From contig NZ_JACIJK010000008.1 of NCBI RefSeq assembly GCF_014199305.1, forward strand, positions 148,870-212,869: a DNA stretch of 64,000 bases, read 5' to 3'. The notes under the pieces are model-generated. The model had not been told where the DNA came from. It saw only the letters and a program-made list of their open reading frames with translations, and did no database searches. The stretch comes from Sphingomonas aerophila. Its GTDB lineage: Bacteria; Pseudomonadota; Alphaproteobacteria; Sphingomonadales; Sphingomonadaceae. Below are positions 38,510 through 48,636 of the stretch, in pieces. The stretch's first letter is position 1, and the number at the start of each line of letters is the position of its first letter. Both the position numbers and the translations under genes were made by a program.

Positions 38510-39268
38510 ATGCTGCGCCGTACTGCCTTTGCGCTCGCTGCCCTGTTGGGGGCCCTGAGCGCGACGCCTGCTCCGTCGACGGAGCGAGGACCACTGGTGT
38601 TGGCTGCGGCAAGTCTGCAGGAGGCACTGACCGCGGCCGGCGGGGCATGGCAACAGATGGGACATCCGCGTCCCGTGCTTTCCTTTGCCGGGACGCCGTC
38701 GCTCGCGCGGCAGGTGCAGGCGGGGGCAGCGGCGGACCTGTTCGCCAGCGCAGATGAAGAATGGATGGACGCCCTGCAGCGCGCCCGGTTGATCGTGCCA
38801 GCGACCCGGGCCAATCTGGCCCGCAACCGGCTGGTCGTTGTGGCACCGGCGGGTAGCGCGATCCGGCTGACCACGCCCATGTTGGCACGGACGCTGGCTG
38901 CCGGTCCTGTTGCGATGGCCGATCCCGACGCTGTCCCGGCGGGGAAATACGGCAGGGCAGCCATGGTCCGGCTCGGCGCGTGGAGAGCCGTCCAGCCGCA
39001 TGTCGTGCGCGCAGAAAGCGTGCGCGCGGCGATGGCGTTGGTGGAGCGGGGCGCGGCGCCGTTCGGGATCGTGTACCTCACCGATGCTCGGGCGTCGGCT
39101 CGGGTCAAGGTAGTGGGCGTGTTTCCGGCCTCCAGCCACCCTGCGATCCTGTACCCGATCGCGCGATTACGCACGTCGACGAGCAGGGACGCCGAAGGCT
39201 TCCGCCGGTTCCTGCTTTCCCCGCGCGGTCAGGCGATCTTGGCGCGGTTCGGGTTCGCCCCCTCCTGA
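38510..39268 (+). CDS. modA: Molybdate ABC transporter, substrate-binding protein
   Basis: The 252-residue periplasmic protein has a signal peptide (AFALAALLGALSATPAPS). The type II binding fold follows: LVLAAASLQEALTAAGGAW, SFAGTPSLARQVQAGAAADLFASADEEWMDAL and NRLVVVAPAGS, all typical of ModA. The ligand is coordinated by Ser residues in the first and third of these segments. The stop overlaps the modB ATG by one base. No ModE regulator is adjacent. Confidence 0.93.
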   Translation: MLRRTAFALAALLGALSATPAPSTERGPLVLAAASLQEALTAAGGAWQQMGHPRPVLSFAGTPSLARQVQAGAAADLFASADEEWMDALQRARLIVPATRANLARNRLVVVAPAGSAIRLTTPMLARTLAAGPVAMADPDAVPAGKYGRAAMVRLGAWRAVQPHVVRAESVRAAMALVERGAAPFGIVYLTDARASARVKVVGVFPASSHPAILYPIARLRTSTSRDAEGFRRFLLSPRGQAILARFGFAPS

Positions 39269-39957
39269 TGCTGTCCGCGGCGGAATGGGAGGTGGTCCGG
39301 CTGTCGCTGCTAGTGGGCGGCACCGCATGCCTTGCCGCATTGCCGTTAGCGTTTGCTCTGGCTTGGCTCCTCGCGCGCGGGCGGTTTCCGGGCAAGCTGT
39401 TGCTGGACGGGCTTGTGCACCTGCCGCTTGTCGTGCCGCCGGTGGTAACCGGTTGGGTGCTGCTGCTGTTCTTCGCGCCTAACGGGCCGATAGGTGGATG
39501 TCTGGAGCGGTGGTTCGGTGTCACCGTGCTGTTCCGCTGGACAGGCGCCGCGATCGCGGCCGGGGTGATGGCATTGCCGTTGATGGTGCGGGCGATGCGA
39601 TTGTCGGTCGAAGCGGTCGATCCCCGGCTGGAGAGCGCGGCGCGTACATTGGGCGCGAGCCGCGCGCGGGTGTTCCGCACGATCACGCTGCCGCTATCCC
39701 TGCCAGGGCTGACCGCCGGCATGGTGCTTGGATTTGCGCGGTCGGTAGGGGAGTTCGGCGCGACGATCACCTTTGTGTCCAACGTGCCGGGTGAGACAGA
39801 GACGCTGCCGCTGGCGATCTACGCAGCGCTTCAGAGGCCGGGTGCAGAGGAAACGGTGTGGCGGCTGGCTGCGGTTTCGGTGGCGCTTAGCCTGATCGCG
39901 CTGACCGCGTCGGAATGGCTCGGCCGGCGATGGGGACGGCGGCTGCATGTCCTTTGA
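39268..39957 (+). CDS. modB: Molybdate ABC transporter, permease
   Basis: The 229-residue membrane protein has about five or six helices. The EAA loop is ESAARTLGASRARVFRTITLPLSLPGL, and GFARSVGEFGATITF is the conserved ModB segment. It forms the molybdate channel. The ATG at 39268 is used because the upstream extension lies inside modA. It overlaps modC by 11 bases. Confidence 0.93.
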   Translation: MLSAAEWEVVRLSLLVGGTACLAALPLAFALAWLLARGRFPGKLLLDGLVHLPLVVPPVVTGWVLLLFFAPNGPIGGCLERWFGVTVLFRWTGAAIAAGVMALPLMVRAMRLSVEAVDPRLESAARTLGASRARVFRTITLPLSLPGLTAGMVLGFARSVGEFGATITFVSNVPGETETLPLAIYAALQRPGAEETVWRLAAVSVALSLIALTASEWLGRRWGRRLHVL

Positions 39958-40591
39958 CGTCGATATCGCCAAGCGGCTCGGCACGACGGAGATCTCGGCC
40001 CGCTTTTCGGGCGGGGAGGGGGCAACCGTGCTCTTCGCGCCGTCGGGGGCTGGCAAGACCAGCGTACTCAACATGGTTGCGGGGCTGCTGAGGCCCGATC
40101 GTGGGCACGTGCGGGTTGGTGGTGACACCCTGTTCGATGCTGCGCGGCGCATCGACGTTCCGGCTGAACGCCGGCGCGCTGGCTATGTCTTTCAGGAGCC
40201 GCGGCTGTTCCCGCACCTTCGGGTCCAGGCTAACCTGCGCTATGGCGGGCGGCGCGCCACAAAGGCCCATGAAACCGCCCAACAAGAACCGGGAGGGGCA
40301 CAAGCAGAGGCAGACATCGTGCGGCTGCTGGAACTTGCCCCTTTGCTCGACAGATGGCCGCGAACCCTGTCAGGTGGCGAGGCGAGGCGGGTTGCGATCG
40401 GGCGGGCGCTGCTGTCCGGCCCCGCCTTTCTGCTGCTCGACGAGCCGCTTGCATCGCTCGACCGTGCCCGGCGGGAGGAAGCGATGCGGATCATCGAGCG
40501 GGTGCGGGACGAGGTACGCCTGCCGATGCTGATCGTCACCCATGATCCGCAGGAGGCGGAGCGGCTGGGAACGCAGGTGGTCGAACTCTAG
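39947..40591 (+). CDS. modC: Molybdate ABC transporter, ATP-binding protein (short form)
   Basis: The 214-residue ATPase has Walker A APSGAGKTS, the Q-loop in YVFQEPRLFPH, signature TLSGGEARRVAIGRAL and Walker B FLLLDEPLASLD, then the His switch VTHDP. Typical ModC proteins have about 350 residues with a C-terminal MOP domain that binds oxyanion. That domain is absent here, and the stop overlaps the convergent gene by 4 bases. The enzyme should still power uptake but may lack molybdate feedback. Confidence 0.9.
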   Translation: MSFDVDIAKRLGTTEISARFSGGEGATVLFAPSGAGKTSVLNMVAGLLRPDRGHVRVGGDTLFDAARRIDVPAERRRAGYVFQEPRLFPHLRVQANLRYGGRRATKAHETAQQEPGGAQAEADIVRLLELAPLLDRWPRTLSGGEARRVAIGRALLSGPAFLLLDEPLASLDRARREEAMRIIERVRDEVRLPMLIVTHDPQEAERLGTQVVEL

Positions 40592-41079
40592 GCGGCAGAC
40601 CTGCTCGTCAAGCGCTCCGCAATCAGCGCCGTCGCAACAGTCTGGACGACATGGACGAACCAGCGCTCCGCGGCCTTGCGGGGGCCGGCCTGGATCTCCC
40701 CTTTCGTGATGCCGAGAACAGGTGCGATCCCGGCGATGTTCACCAGGTACAGCGCGGTGCCGTATAGCGCTCCCAAGGCAGCCGGGGGAATGGCAGGCAG
40801 ACGTTCGCGCAGTTCAGCGTAGCCGAGCCCGAACGCTGCCGAGGCGGCGAGATGGTTGCCGAATTCCAGCAAGCTGGTGCCAGTGTCGCCGATTGCAGCC
40901 CGAGAGCCCGTGTGTCGATCAATCCAGTCGACTGAGTCACGATCCAGGGTCTCGCCAAATATGCCGGACTTGCGGCCTGCAACCATGACAGCAGTGGTCA
41001 CCACCCCTGCCAATACGCCACCCAGTGCTGCTGCCCTCAACCTGTTCACGGCGCGCCCTCCTCTTTGCGCAAGTAACAA
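40588..41079 (-). CDS. Membrane protein, DUF1440-like
   Basis: The 163-residue protein has about three or four hydrophobic segments (AALGGVLAGVVTTAVMVAG, NHLAASAAFGLGYAEL, ALGALYGTALYLVNIAGIAPVLG). The order and the IAPVLGI element resemble DUF1440/YagU-like inner-membrane proteins. Its function is unknown. A GTG at 41049 is an alternative start and would remove a short basic leader. Confidence 0.6.
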   Translation of the reverse strand: MLLAQRGGRAVNRLRAAALGGVLAGVVTTAVMVAGRKSGIFGETLDRDSVDWIDRHTGSRAAIGDTGTSLLEFGNHLAASAAFGLGYAELRERLPAIPPAALGALYGTALYLVNIAGIAPVLGITKGEIQAGPRKAAERWFVHVVQTVATALIAERLTSRSAA

Positions 41080-41154
41080 CGCTATGATGGGGGCGTTCCC
41101 CTTTCAGGCCTGGCTACCCGAGAGTATGCTTTTGTCTTGAAGAGGAGAGGTGAG

Positions 41155-41391
41155 ATGCGAATCGCTTTATTGCTGCTGCTTGCTTTCGCCACGGTTGCTG
41201 CCTCGCCTGCTCCACGTCCGGCATTGAAGCAATGCGATGCCCGGTTGCAGCACGCCGATCGCGACACCGCGCCAGCGCGGGCGCGCAAGCTTAGCGAGAT
41301 GCCGCCTGCCAACCAGATCAAGACCGTTTATCGGGAAGTGGACGGGTGTCCGAAGCCGTTGATCGTGCGGCGGGATATCGGCGCGAAGTGA
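41155..41391 (+). CDS. Small exported protein with a Cys pair
   Basis: The 78-residue protein has a signal peptide (RIALLLLLAFATVAASPAP) and a mature part of about 58 residues with Cys at positions 33 and 70, which could form a disulfide. An AGGAGAGGTGAG purine block directly precedes the ATG. No family recognised. Confidence 0.6.
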   Translation: MRIALLLLLAFATVAASPAPRPALKQCDARLQHADRDTAPARARKLSEMPPANQIKTVYREVDGCPKPLIVRRDIGAK

Positions 41392-41497
41392 TCGCGCTCG
41401 GCGCCTCTACACGCCTGTGCAGATCCGATCGCGATTCGGTTCGCCGTCGTTGCGCCGACCTCAATTGAACGCCGAACACAGTGCAAACTGAAACGAG

Positions 41498-41527
41498 AAA
41501 GGCGGCCCCTTGCGGGACCGCCTTTTT
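41498..41527. terminator. Intrinsic bidirectional terminator
   Basis: AAAGGCGG and CCGCCTTTTT flank a GC-rich loop region with GGGAC/CCCCT pairing. On the plus strand it ends in TTTTTGTTG, and on the minus strand in TTTCTCGTTT. It sits between the small exported protein gene and the end of rpsI, so it can serve both. Confidence 0.85.
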
Positions 41528-41597
41528 GTTGTCGTCGGGGCGATGACGCCCATTCTGTCGCAACAGGCGGGGCGGACCAGCCGCCCCGACGCCTGCC

Positions 41598-42146
41598 TTA
41601 ACGCTTGGAGAACTGGAAGCTACGACGTGCCTTCGCGCGCCCGTACTTCTTACGCTCCACGGCGCGGCTGTCGCGGGTCAGGAAACCCGCAGCCTTCACC
41701 GGTGCGCGCAGGATCGGTTCGTACTTGGTGATCGCCTGGCTAATGCCATGCTTAACCGCGCCTGCCTGGCCCGACAGGCCGCCGCCCTTGACGGTGACGA
41801 CCACGTCGTACTGACCCTCGCGCTCAGTCACGCCGAACACCTGGTTGATGACGAGGCGCAGCGACGGACGCGCGAAGTAGATTTCCTGGTCGCGGCCGTT
41901 GATCGTGATCTTGCCCGAACCGGGCTTCAGCCACACGCGGGCAACTGCGTCTTTACGACGGCCGGTAGCATAGGCGCGGCCCTGCTTGTCGAGTTCCTGC
42001 TCACGCAGGGGCGCGCGCTGCACCGGCTCATCGACCGCACCCGACAGATACGCATCAGCGCGATCATCGGACTGGGCGACGACGGCATCACGCTGCTCGT
42101 TCAGCGCAGAGCTCAGGTCGGAAAGGGACTGACGATTGTCGGACAT
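41598..42146 (-). CDS. rpsI: 30S ribosomal protein S9
   Basis: The 182-residue protein has an acidic N-terminal extension of about 50 residues, usual in Sphingomonadales. The conserved S9 core follows ([22 protein letters not shown], then [19 protein letters not shown]) and the C-terminal [17 protein letters not shown] tail reaches the P-site tRNA. It follows rplM without a single spacer base. Confidence 0.97.
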   Translation of the reverse strand: MSDNRQSLSDLSSALNEQRDAVVAQSDDRADAYLSGAVDEPVQRAPLREQELDKQGRAYATGRRKDAVARVWLKPGSGKITINGRDQEIYFARPSLRLVINQVFGVTEREGQYDVVVTVKGGGLSGQAGAVKHGISQAITKYEPILRAPVKAAGFLTRDSRAVERKKYGRAKARRSFQFSKR

Positions 42147-42626
42147 TTACGCGCCCACCTTGTTCTTGCGGCTCATGCCGGCGATGTCGAGGGTCTCTGG
42201 GTTCTGGGCGGCGTGGGGGTGCTCCGTGCCGGCGAAGATGCGCAGGTTGCGCATCTGCTGCCGACCCAGCGGCCCGCGCGGGATCATTCGCTCGACGGCC
42301 TTTTCCAGCACGCGCTCAGGAAAACGACCTTCCAGCACCTTGGCTGCGGTGATTGCCTTGATGCCGCCGGCATAGCCGGTGTGCTTGTAATAGACCTTCT
42401 TCGACGCCTTGTTCGACGTGAAGCGGATCTTGTCGGCGTTGATGACCACCACGTTGTCACCGCAGTCGACGTGCGGGGTGAAGCTGGTCTTGTGCTTGCC
42501 GCGCAGGACGTTGGCAATCACAACAGCCGCCCGGCCGACCACCAGGTCGGTGGCGTCGACGATGTGCCACTTCTTCTCCACCTCGTGCGGCTTGGCCGCC
42601 TTGGTGGTCTTCATGAGCGCCTTCAT
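42147..42626 (-). CDS. rplM: 50S ribosomal protein L13
   Basis: The 159-residue protein shows the L13 features [49 protein letters not shown] and [19 protein letters not shown]. It is among the first proteins to bind 23S rRNA. The ATG at 42626 is the first near the conserved core. A TTGACT on the minus strand at 42719-42714 could be part of its promoter. Confidence 0.97.
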   Translation of the reverse strand: MKALMKTTKAAKPHEVEKKWHIVDATDLVVGRAAVVIANVLRGKHKTSFTPHVDCGDNVVVINADKIRFTSNKASKKVYYKHTGYAGGIKAITAAKVLEGRFPERVLEKAVERMIPRGPLGRQQMRNLRIFAGTEHPHAAQNPETLDIAGMSRKNKVGA

Positions 42627-42771
42627 GGGCGATGAACCTTTCGGATTGAACGCAAACACGCCGCCCCTGTCAGGCAGCGTGGACGTAGCGGCAATGACGA
42701 AGCTGGGCCCCGAAGTCAAGCAAAGTGCGGGTTTGCTGACGGGTATCGTGATACCATAGCACCCGGACGGG

Positions 42772-43779
42772 TTAGGCGCGAGTGCGTCCAACCGCATGGG
42801 CGGCCGCGACCGTGGCGATCAGCAACACCGCTGCGTTCGCCTGATGGGCGACGGCGATCCCGATCTGCACGCCGGATAACAAGGTCGCGATCCCCAGTGC
42901 AATCTGGAGGCACACAAGCCCGACGACCGCCACGCCGGCCGACGACCCTGCCCGGTGAGCCCGTGTCGCGAGCCAGACGAGGGCGGCCGCTGCTACAAAG
43001 GCGAGCCATCGATGGATGAACTGCACCACGACGGGGTCATTGACTGCCTGGCCCACGCCGGTCAGCGGGACGTCAGAGGGGAACAGGGCGTCGCCCATGA
43101 GAGGCCAGCTCGCAAAAGCATATCCCGCATCGAGCCCCGCCGTGAACGCACCCCAAGTGATCTGCGCGATCAGCACGAGAAGGGAAATCGTCGCGACCGG
43201 CAGCAAGCGTGCGGGCGCAGCGAGCCTGTTCCGCCCGAGAGCGAGCAGGTCGAGCGCCGTCCAGACGATACCGCCCAAGGTCACGAGCGCGGTGAGCAGG
43301 TGCACTGCCAGGCGAAGGTGGCTGACGTCCGTCCTTACCGCCAGGCCCGACTTCACCATCCACCAGCCGACCGCCCCTTGCAGCGCCCCCAGCGACAACA
43401 GCGCGACCAGTCGCGGCATGTAGCCGGCAGGAACTTGCCGCCGCAGCCAGAACCAGAGCATCGGCGCAGCAAAGGCGAGCCCGATCGTGCGGGCCAGCGC
43501 GCGATGGAGATATTCCCAGAAGAAGATCGCCTGGAACCCGGCCATGGTCATGCCGTGGTTGATCTGCTGGTATTCTGGAATGCGCTGATAGTTGGCGAAC
43601 TCCGCCTGCCATTGCGCGTCGGTCAGCGGCGGAATGATGCCGGTGATCGGCTTCCATTCGGTGATCGACAGCCCGGAGTTCGTCAGGCGGGTGATGCCGC
43701 CGACGACGACGATGCCGACGATCATCGCTGCAACGATCAGAAGCCAGGTCGCCACGGCACGCGGACGGGCAGTGCTCAT
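42772..43779 (-). CDS. ctaA: Haem A synthase
   Basis: The 335-residue membrane protein has about eight helices and converts haem O to haem A for cytochrome aa3 oxidase. The COX15-type pattern is clear: [54 protein letters not shown], with conserved haem-ligand His residues, and [13 protein letters not shown]. The C-terminal half repeats the pattern ([18 protein letters not shown]). The ATG at 43779 is preferred; another is 24 bases upstream. Confidence 0.95.
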   Translation of the reverse strand: MSTARPRAVATWLLIVAAMIVGIVVVGGITRLTNSGLSITEWKPITGIIPPLTDAQWQAEFANYQRIPEYQQINHGMTMAGFQAIFFWEYLHRALARTIGLAFAAPMLWFWLRRQVPAGYMPRLVALLSLGALQGAVGWWMVKSGLAVRTDVSHLRLAVHLLTALVTLGGIVWTALDLLALGRNRLAAPARLLPVATISLLVLIAQITWGAFTAGLDAGYAFASWPLMGDALFPSDVPLTGVGQAVNDPVVVQFIHRWLAFVAAAALVWLATRAHRAGSSAGVAVVGLVCLQIALGIATLLSGVQIGIAVAHQANAAVLLIATVAAAHAVGRTRA

Positions 43780-43904
43780 AAAGGCTGGGCTCGGCTGTAG
43801 CATGGCCTGTAAGTAGCGTTCCGGGTGCGCCGCGCCAAGGTGCGCGCCGGTTCGGCAACGCTTCGTCGACTTGCCGCTGCCCGGCCTGCGGCATACATAA
43901 AGGC

Positions 43905-44387
43905 ATGGCCGAAGCTGCGCATCATCATCATCATGAGCCGCAGGGCGACGACCTGGTCACATCCGCCCAAGCCGGGCTTGAGCGTGCCGGTGAGCAATGG
44001 ACGCCGATGCGGGCAAGCGTATTCGTAGCGCTTGCAAGCTTCAGCAAGCCCGCCAGTGCGTATGATATTGCGGAGGCGGTATCGCTGGCGCAAGGGCGCC
44101 GGGTTGCCGCGAACAGCGTGTACCGGATCCTGGACCTGTTTGTCGGCGCGAACCTTGCCCGCCGGGTTGAGAGTGCCAACGCCTACCTGGCGAACTCGCA
44201 TCCCGACTGTCTGCACGATTGCATTTTTCTGGTTTGCGACAGCTGCGGCCAGACAACTCATCTGGACGACGATCGCCTGACCCGCGGCGTGCGCCAGGCG
44301 GCGAAGTCAGCCGGCTTCACCGCCGAGCGCCCCGTGATCGAGGTACGCGGCCGTTGTGCCGATTGTGGGCCCGGTAGGTCCAACTGA
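43905..44387 (+). CDS. Fur-family metal-responsive repressor, probably Zur-like
   Basis: The 160-residue protein has a Fur winged helix (WTPMRASVFVALASFSKPASAYDIAEAVS, then VAANSVYRILDLFVGANLARRVES). The C-terminal dimer domain has the structural zinc Cys pairs CDSCGQ and CADCG and the HPDCLHDCIF sensor region. Lack of the HHDH cluster typical of Fur and the divergent sensor segment favour a zinc-sensing Zur. It begins MAEAAHHHHHE, a run of five His that could add a metal site. The regulated genes are not visible here. Confidence 0.82.
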   Translation: MAEAAHHHHHEPQGDDLVTSAQAGLERAGEQWTPMRASVFVALASFSKPASAYDIAEAVSLAQGRRVAANSVYRILDLFVGANLARRVESANAYLANSHPDCLHDCIFLVCDSCGQTTHLDDDRLTRGVRQAAKSAGFTAERPVIEVRGRCADCGPGRSN

Positions 44388-44458
44388 TTAGGCACCTGCA
44401 TCGAATGTCCATGGCGCGCGCGGGTGACAGGTCCGGTTTGAAGGCGTAAGCGGCGACA

Positions 44459-46384
44459 ATGGCCGACGTTCCTGCAACCCCGCTGCTCGACACCGTTCAC
44501 ACCCCCGAGGAGCTGCGGCACTTGGCGCCCGAGCAGTTGCGGCAATTGGCCGACGAACTGCGCGCGGAGACCATTTCTGCCGTTGGCACCACTGGTGGCC
44601 ATCTCGGGTCGGGACTCGGTGTGGTCGAGCTGACGGTGGCGATCCATTATGTGTTCAACACACCCGATGATCGTCTGATCTGGGACGTCGGGCATCAATG
44701 CTATCCGCACAAGATCCTGACCGGCCGTCGCGAGCGCATCCGCACATTGCGGCAGGGTGGCGGGCTGTCAGGTTTCACCAAGCGTTCCGAGAGCGAATAT
44801 GACCCGTTCGGGGCGGCCCATTCGTCGACCTCGATCTCGGCCGCGCTCGGCTTTGCAATGGCCAACAAGCTGTCGAACAAGCCGGGCAAGGGCATCGCCG
44901 TGATCGGCGATGGCGCCATGTCGGCTGGCATGGCCTATGAAGCGATGAACAACGCGGAGGCCGCGGGCAACCGGCTGGTCGTGATCCTGAACGACAATGA
45001 CATGTCAATCGCCCCGCCGGTGGGCGGCTTGTCGGCGTATCTCAGCCGCATGGTGTCCAGCCGTGAGTTCCTGTCTCTGCGCGAAGTGATGAAGAAGATC
45101 GCTCGCCGCCTCCCGCGTCCGTTCCACACGGCGGCGCGCAAGACGGACGAGTTCGCCCGGGGCATGACCATGGGCGGCACGCTGTTCGAGGAATTGGGCT
45201 TCTATTATGTCGGCCCGATCGACGGCCATAATCTGGACCACCTGATCCCGGTGCTCGAGAATGTACGGGACGCGGAGGAAGGCCCGATCCTGGTCCATGT
45301 CGTGACCAAGAAGGGCAAGGGCTATGCGCCCGCCGAAGCCAGCGCGGACAAGTACCACGGCGTCCAGAAGTTCGACGTCATCACCGGCGCGCAGGCCAAG
45401 GCACCCCCGGGCCCGCCGCAATACCAGAACGTTTTCGGCGAGGCGCTGGCCCGGGAAGCGGACAGCGACCAGCGGGTCGTGGCGATTACCGCGGCGATGC
45501 CGTCGGGCACGGGACTGGACAAGTTCGCGGCGGCTCACCCGGATCGCTTCTTCGACGTCGGCATTGCCGAACAACACGCGGTGACCTTTGCAGCGGGACT
45601 GGCTGCCCAGGGGATGCGGCCGTTCTGTGCGATTTATTCGACCTTCCTTCAGCGCGCCTATGATCAGGTCGTTCATGACGTTGCGATCCAGAACCTGCCG
45701 GTTCGCTTCGCGATCGATCGCGCAGGGCTGGTCGGAGCGGACGGTGCAACTCACGCCGGCTCGTTCGACGTGACCTATTTGGCGACGTTGCCCAACTTTG
45801 TCGTGATGGCCGCCGCGGATGAGGCGGAGCTGGTCCATATGACGCACACCTGCGTCCTCCACGACTCGGGGCCGATCGCGGTACGGTATCCGCGTGGCAA
45901 CGGGACGGGCGTTGCACTGCCCGAAGTTCCTGAGCGGCTGGAAATCGGCAAGGGCCGCGTCGTACGTGAGGGCAAAGCCGTTGCGATCCTGTCGCTTGGC
46001 ACCCGCCTGACCGAAGCGCTGAAAGCGGCGGATCAGCTGGAAGCCAAGGGCCTGTCGACCACGGTGGCCGACCTTCGCTTTGCCAAGCCCCTTGATGAGG
46101 CGTTGATCCGGCGGCTGCTAACCAATCACGAGATTGCGGTCACGATTGAAGAGAACGCGGTCGGTGGCCTGGGTGCCCATGTGCTGACGATGGCATCGGA
46201 CGAGGGGCTGACTGACGGAGGCCTTAAGATCCGGACCATGCGGCTGCCCGACAAGTTCCAGGACCAGGACAAACCAGAGGTCCAGTATGCAGAGGCCGGG
46301 TTGGACGCCGACGCGATCGTCACCACCGTGCTGACGGCGCTACGGCACAACAGCACGGGTGTGAGCGAGGGCGCACGCGCCTAA
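44459..46384 (+). CDS. dxs: 1-deoxy-D-xylulose-5-phosphate synthase
   Basis: The 641-residue TPP enzyme joins pyruvate and glyceraldehyde-3-phosphate in the first step of the MEP isoprenoid pathway. Key segments are [19 protein letters not shown], the TPP/Mg motif [33 protein letters not shown] with the catalytic Glu, and [18 protein letters not shown]. Its stop overlaps the convergent hydrolase gene by 4 bases. A tlyA gene lies close by, as in many relatives. Confidence 0.97.
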   Translation: MADVPATPLLDTVHTPEELRHLAPEQLRQLADELRAETISAVGTTGGHLGSGLGVVELTVAIHYVFNTPDDRLIWDVGHQCYPHKILTGRRERIRTLRQGGGLSGFTKRSESEYDPFGAAHSSTSISAALGFAMANKLSNKPGKGIAVIGDGAMSAGMAYEAMNNAEAAGNRLVVILNDNDMSIAPPVGGLSAYLSRMVSSREFLSLREVMKKIARRLPRPFHTAARKTDEFARGMTMGGTLFEELGFYYVGPIDGHNLDHLIPVLENVRDAEEGPILVHVVTKKGKGYAPAEASADKYHGVQKFDVITGAQAKAPPGPPQYQNVFGEALAREADSDQRVVAITAAMPSGTGLDKFAAAHPDRFFDVGIAEQHAVTFAAGLAAQGMRPFCAIYSTFLQRAYDQVVHDVAIQNLPVRFAIDRAGLVGADGATHAGSFDVTYLATLPNFVVMAAADEAELVHMTHTCVLHDSGPIAVRYPRGNGTGVALPEVPERLEIGKGRVVREGKAVAILSLGTRLTEALKAADQLEAKGLSTTVADLRFAKPLDEALIRRLLTNHEIAVTIEENAVGGLGAHVLTMASDEGLTDGGLKIRTMRLPDKFQDQDKPEVQYAEAGLDADAIVTTVLTALRHNSTGVSEGARA

Positions 46385-47043
46385 GCTAGGCGAGGCGCGC
46401 GGCGTTCTTCGCGCACCGCCAGCACCGATCGGGCGTCGCCGGGCGCTCGCGCGTGGCCCCGACCGTCACTGCTGGCCGCGATGACGCGATCAAGCAGTTC
46501 CTGCCCTTCCGACCACAGGCCCAGGCCGCTCGCGGCGTTGAGGTGCCCTAGAGGGCCGACGTCGACGAAATGGCTCCCCCAGTCGGCCGCCATGCTGTGT
46601 GCCCGCGCCAAGGACACCCACGGGTCATCGCTTGACGCGACTAGCAGCGACGGGAAGGGGAGGGACACGCGCGGGCAGGGTGCAAATCCGGCGAGCTCGG
46701 CAGGCGGATCCACCCGGTCGACATCTGCCGGGGCGACCAGCAGGGCGCCCGCAACTGGCCAGCCATAAGGCTGCGGACTGAGCGCTGCCCACCAGGCCAC
46801 CGCGATACAGCCTAACGAGTGCGCGGCAAGGATCACCGGCGCCTCTGCCAGACGAATCGCCTCGTCCAGCTTGGTCACCCAGCTATTGCGGTGCGGCGTG
46901 TGCCACATGCCGAGTTCAGCCCGGACCGTGTCGGTGCGGGAGCGTTCCCACAGGCTTTGCCAATGAGCCGGTCCCGAGCCACCCAGGCCCGGTATCGTCA
47001 GAACAGTTGGCCGTCCCGTTCGGAACGGTGCGAAACTATCCAT
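46381..47043 (-). CDS. RBBP9/YdeN-family alpha/beta hydrolase
   Basis: The 220-residue protein starts with [21 protein letters not shown] and has the nucleophile elbow [14 protein letters not shown] with Ser in H-S-L-G. The Asp is in [10 protein letters not shown] and the His in [13 protein letters not shown], which completes the triad. The substrate is unknown. The ATG at 47043 has GGGAGG 5 bases upstream. A perfect 7-base inverted repeat (47045-47051 with 47058-47064) covers that ribosome binding site. Confidence 0.85.
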   Translation of the reverse strand: MDSFAPFRTGRPTVLTIPGLGGSGPAHWQSLWERSRTDTVRAELGMWHTPHRNSWVTKLDEAIRLAEAPVILAAHSLGCIAVAWWAALSPQPYGWPVAGALLVAPADVDRVDPPAELAGFAPCPRVSLPFPSLLVASSDDPWVSLARAHSMAADWGSHFVDVGPLGHLNAASGLGLWSEGQELLDRVIAASSDGRGHARAPGDARSVLAVREERRAPRLA

Positions 47044-47242
47044 GTTCACCTCCCACCAGGTGAAGGGCGTGGTCGTTCGGCTCTCAAGGGCACGCCGTCA
47101 GGCCACGCCCCCCGCGATCTACATACTCCTACTTGGCTGATGGGGAATAGGCCGAACGCTGAATCGAAGCCCGCTTGCGACAAGAGGCTGTCGCAGCGAT
47201 ATCGGCGCTGGTGACCCGCTCTGTTTTCTCGATCGACCGCTG

Positions 47243-47977
47243 ATGCCGAAGATTCGGGCTGACCAACTTCTTGTTGATCGCGGTCTGGCCGAAAGCCGGA
47301 CGCGCGCGCAGGCCCTGATCATGGCCGGGTTGGTGTTTGTCGGAACCCGCAAGGTCGACAAGCCGGGGCAAGCCGTCGCCTCCGACGTCGAACTGGACGT
47401 ACGCGGACGCGATCACCCCTGGGTGTCGCGCGGCGGGATCAAGCTTGCGCATGGCCTCGACCAAGTTGGGTGGGACGTGACCGGCGCCGTGGCGATCGAT
47501 GTCGGTTCGTCGACTGGCGGCTTTACCGATGTCCTGCTCACCCGGGGGGCGGCACGGGTCTATGCAGTCGATAGCGGCACGAATCAGCTTGCCTGGAAAT
47601 TGCGCGAAGACCCGCGGGTGGTTGTGCTCGAACAGACCAGCGCGCGTGTCCTGACCCCTGATCACATTCCGGAGGTCGTGGACCTCATCGTCTGTGATGC
47701 CAGCTTCATCGGTCTTGCCAAGGTGCTTGAACGGCCGTTGACCTTTGCCAAGGCGGGCGCGCGTGCGTTGGTGTTGGTCAAGCCGCAGTTCGAAGCCGGG
47801 CGTGAGGATGTCGGCAAGGGGGGCGTCGTTCGCGACCCCGCAGTGCACGCCAGGGTTTGCGATGAAGTTGCGCACTGGTTCGAAGCGCAGGGGTGGACGG
47901 TGCAGGCAGTGGCCCAAAGCCCGATCACCGGCCCCGAGGGTAACGTCGAATTCCTGCTTGCGGCTTGCTCCAAGTGA
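47243..47977 (+). CDS. tlyA: TlyA-family rRNA 2'-O-methyltransferase
   Basis: The 244-residue protein has an N-terminal S4 RNA-binding domain (IRADQLLVDRGLAESRTRAQALIMAG) to about residue 60. The FtsJ/RrmJ-like methyltransferase domain follows with SAM motif AIDVGSSTGGFTDVLL, DASFIGL and LVKPQFEAGRE. TlyA proteins methylate 16S and/or 23S rRNA; many are also called haemolysin A, but membrane lysis is not expected. Confidence 0.9.
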   Translation: MPKIRADQLLVDRGLAESRTRAQALIMAGLVFVGTRKVDKPGQAVASDVELDVRGRDHPWVSRGGIKLAHGLDQVGWDVTGAVAIDVGSSTGGFTDVLLTRGAARVYAVDSGTNQLAWKLREDPRVVVLEQTSARVLTPDHIPEVVDLIVCDASFIGLAKVLERPLTFAKAGARALVLVKPQFEAGREDVGKGGVVRDPAVHARVCDEVAHWFEAQGWTVQAVAQSPITGPEGNVEFLLAACSK

Positions 47978-48054
47978 ACCGACCCGGTTCGGTTCGTCTT
48001 GCGGCGCGGCGTCGGACACGCCAAGAGGTGGTATAAACAGGGCGGAGAACATGC

Positions 48055-48606
48055 GTGGGGGGTATCGCTTCGAAAACTCAGCTCAGGATGTCATTCCTGC
48101 GTTGGGCAGTCGTAACGGTGCCGGGCGTGCTGTTGCTCGGCTTTGCGTCGGGGCGGTCGGTTCCGGCCGGTAGCAGCAACCCGTGGTATGTTGCGCTTGA
48201 GAAGCCGGCGCTGACGCCGCCAGGCTGGATGTTTCCGGTTGCCTGGAGCCTCCTTTACGTTCTGCTCGGCCTCGCTCTTGCGATCGTGCTCAACGCGCGT
48301 GGCGCGCGGGGCCGGGGGGTGGCGATCGCGCTATTCGTGGCGCAACTCGCGGCCAACCTCGGGTGGCAGCCGCTGTTCTTTGGTGCGCACCGCATTCGTG
48401 CAGCGCTGGGCCTGATCGTGGTCATGCTGGCGCTCGCCATTGCAACAACCGTGCTCTTCTCGCGCATACGGCAAGTCGCGGCATGGCTGATGGTCCCGTA
48501 CCTCATCTGGATCAGCTTCGCGGGTGTGCTGACCTGGAGCATCGGGCGGCTCAATCCAGAGGCGGAAACGCTTGCGCCGAGCAGCCGCACTTCCCAAATG
48601 CTCTGA
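48055..48606 (+). CDS. TspO/MBR-family membrane protein
   Basis: The 183-residue protein has five hydrophobic helices. WYVALEKPALTPPGWMFPVAWSLLYVLLG is the TspO signature, followed by LAANLGWQPLFFGAHRIRAALG and LIWISFAGVLTWSIGRLNP. Bacterial TspO binds porphyrins and cholesterol-like ligands and can affect photosynthesis or stress genes. The GTG at 48055 gives an N-terminal extension; an ATG at 48088 (MSFLRW) is an equally good start. Confidence 0.9.
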   Translation: MGGIASKTQLRMSFLRWAVVTVPGVLLLGFASGRSVPAGSSNPWYVALEKPALTPPGWMFPVAWSLLYVLLGLALAIVLNARGARGRGVAIALFVAQLAANLGWQPLFFGAHRIRAALGLIVVMLALAIATTVLFSRIRQVAAWLMVPYLIWISFAGVLTWSIGRLNPEAETLAPSSRTSQML

Positions 48607-48636
48607 ACACAATTCCATTTAGGCAGGCGACACGCA

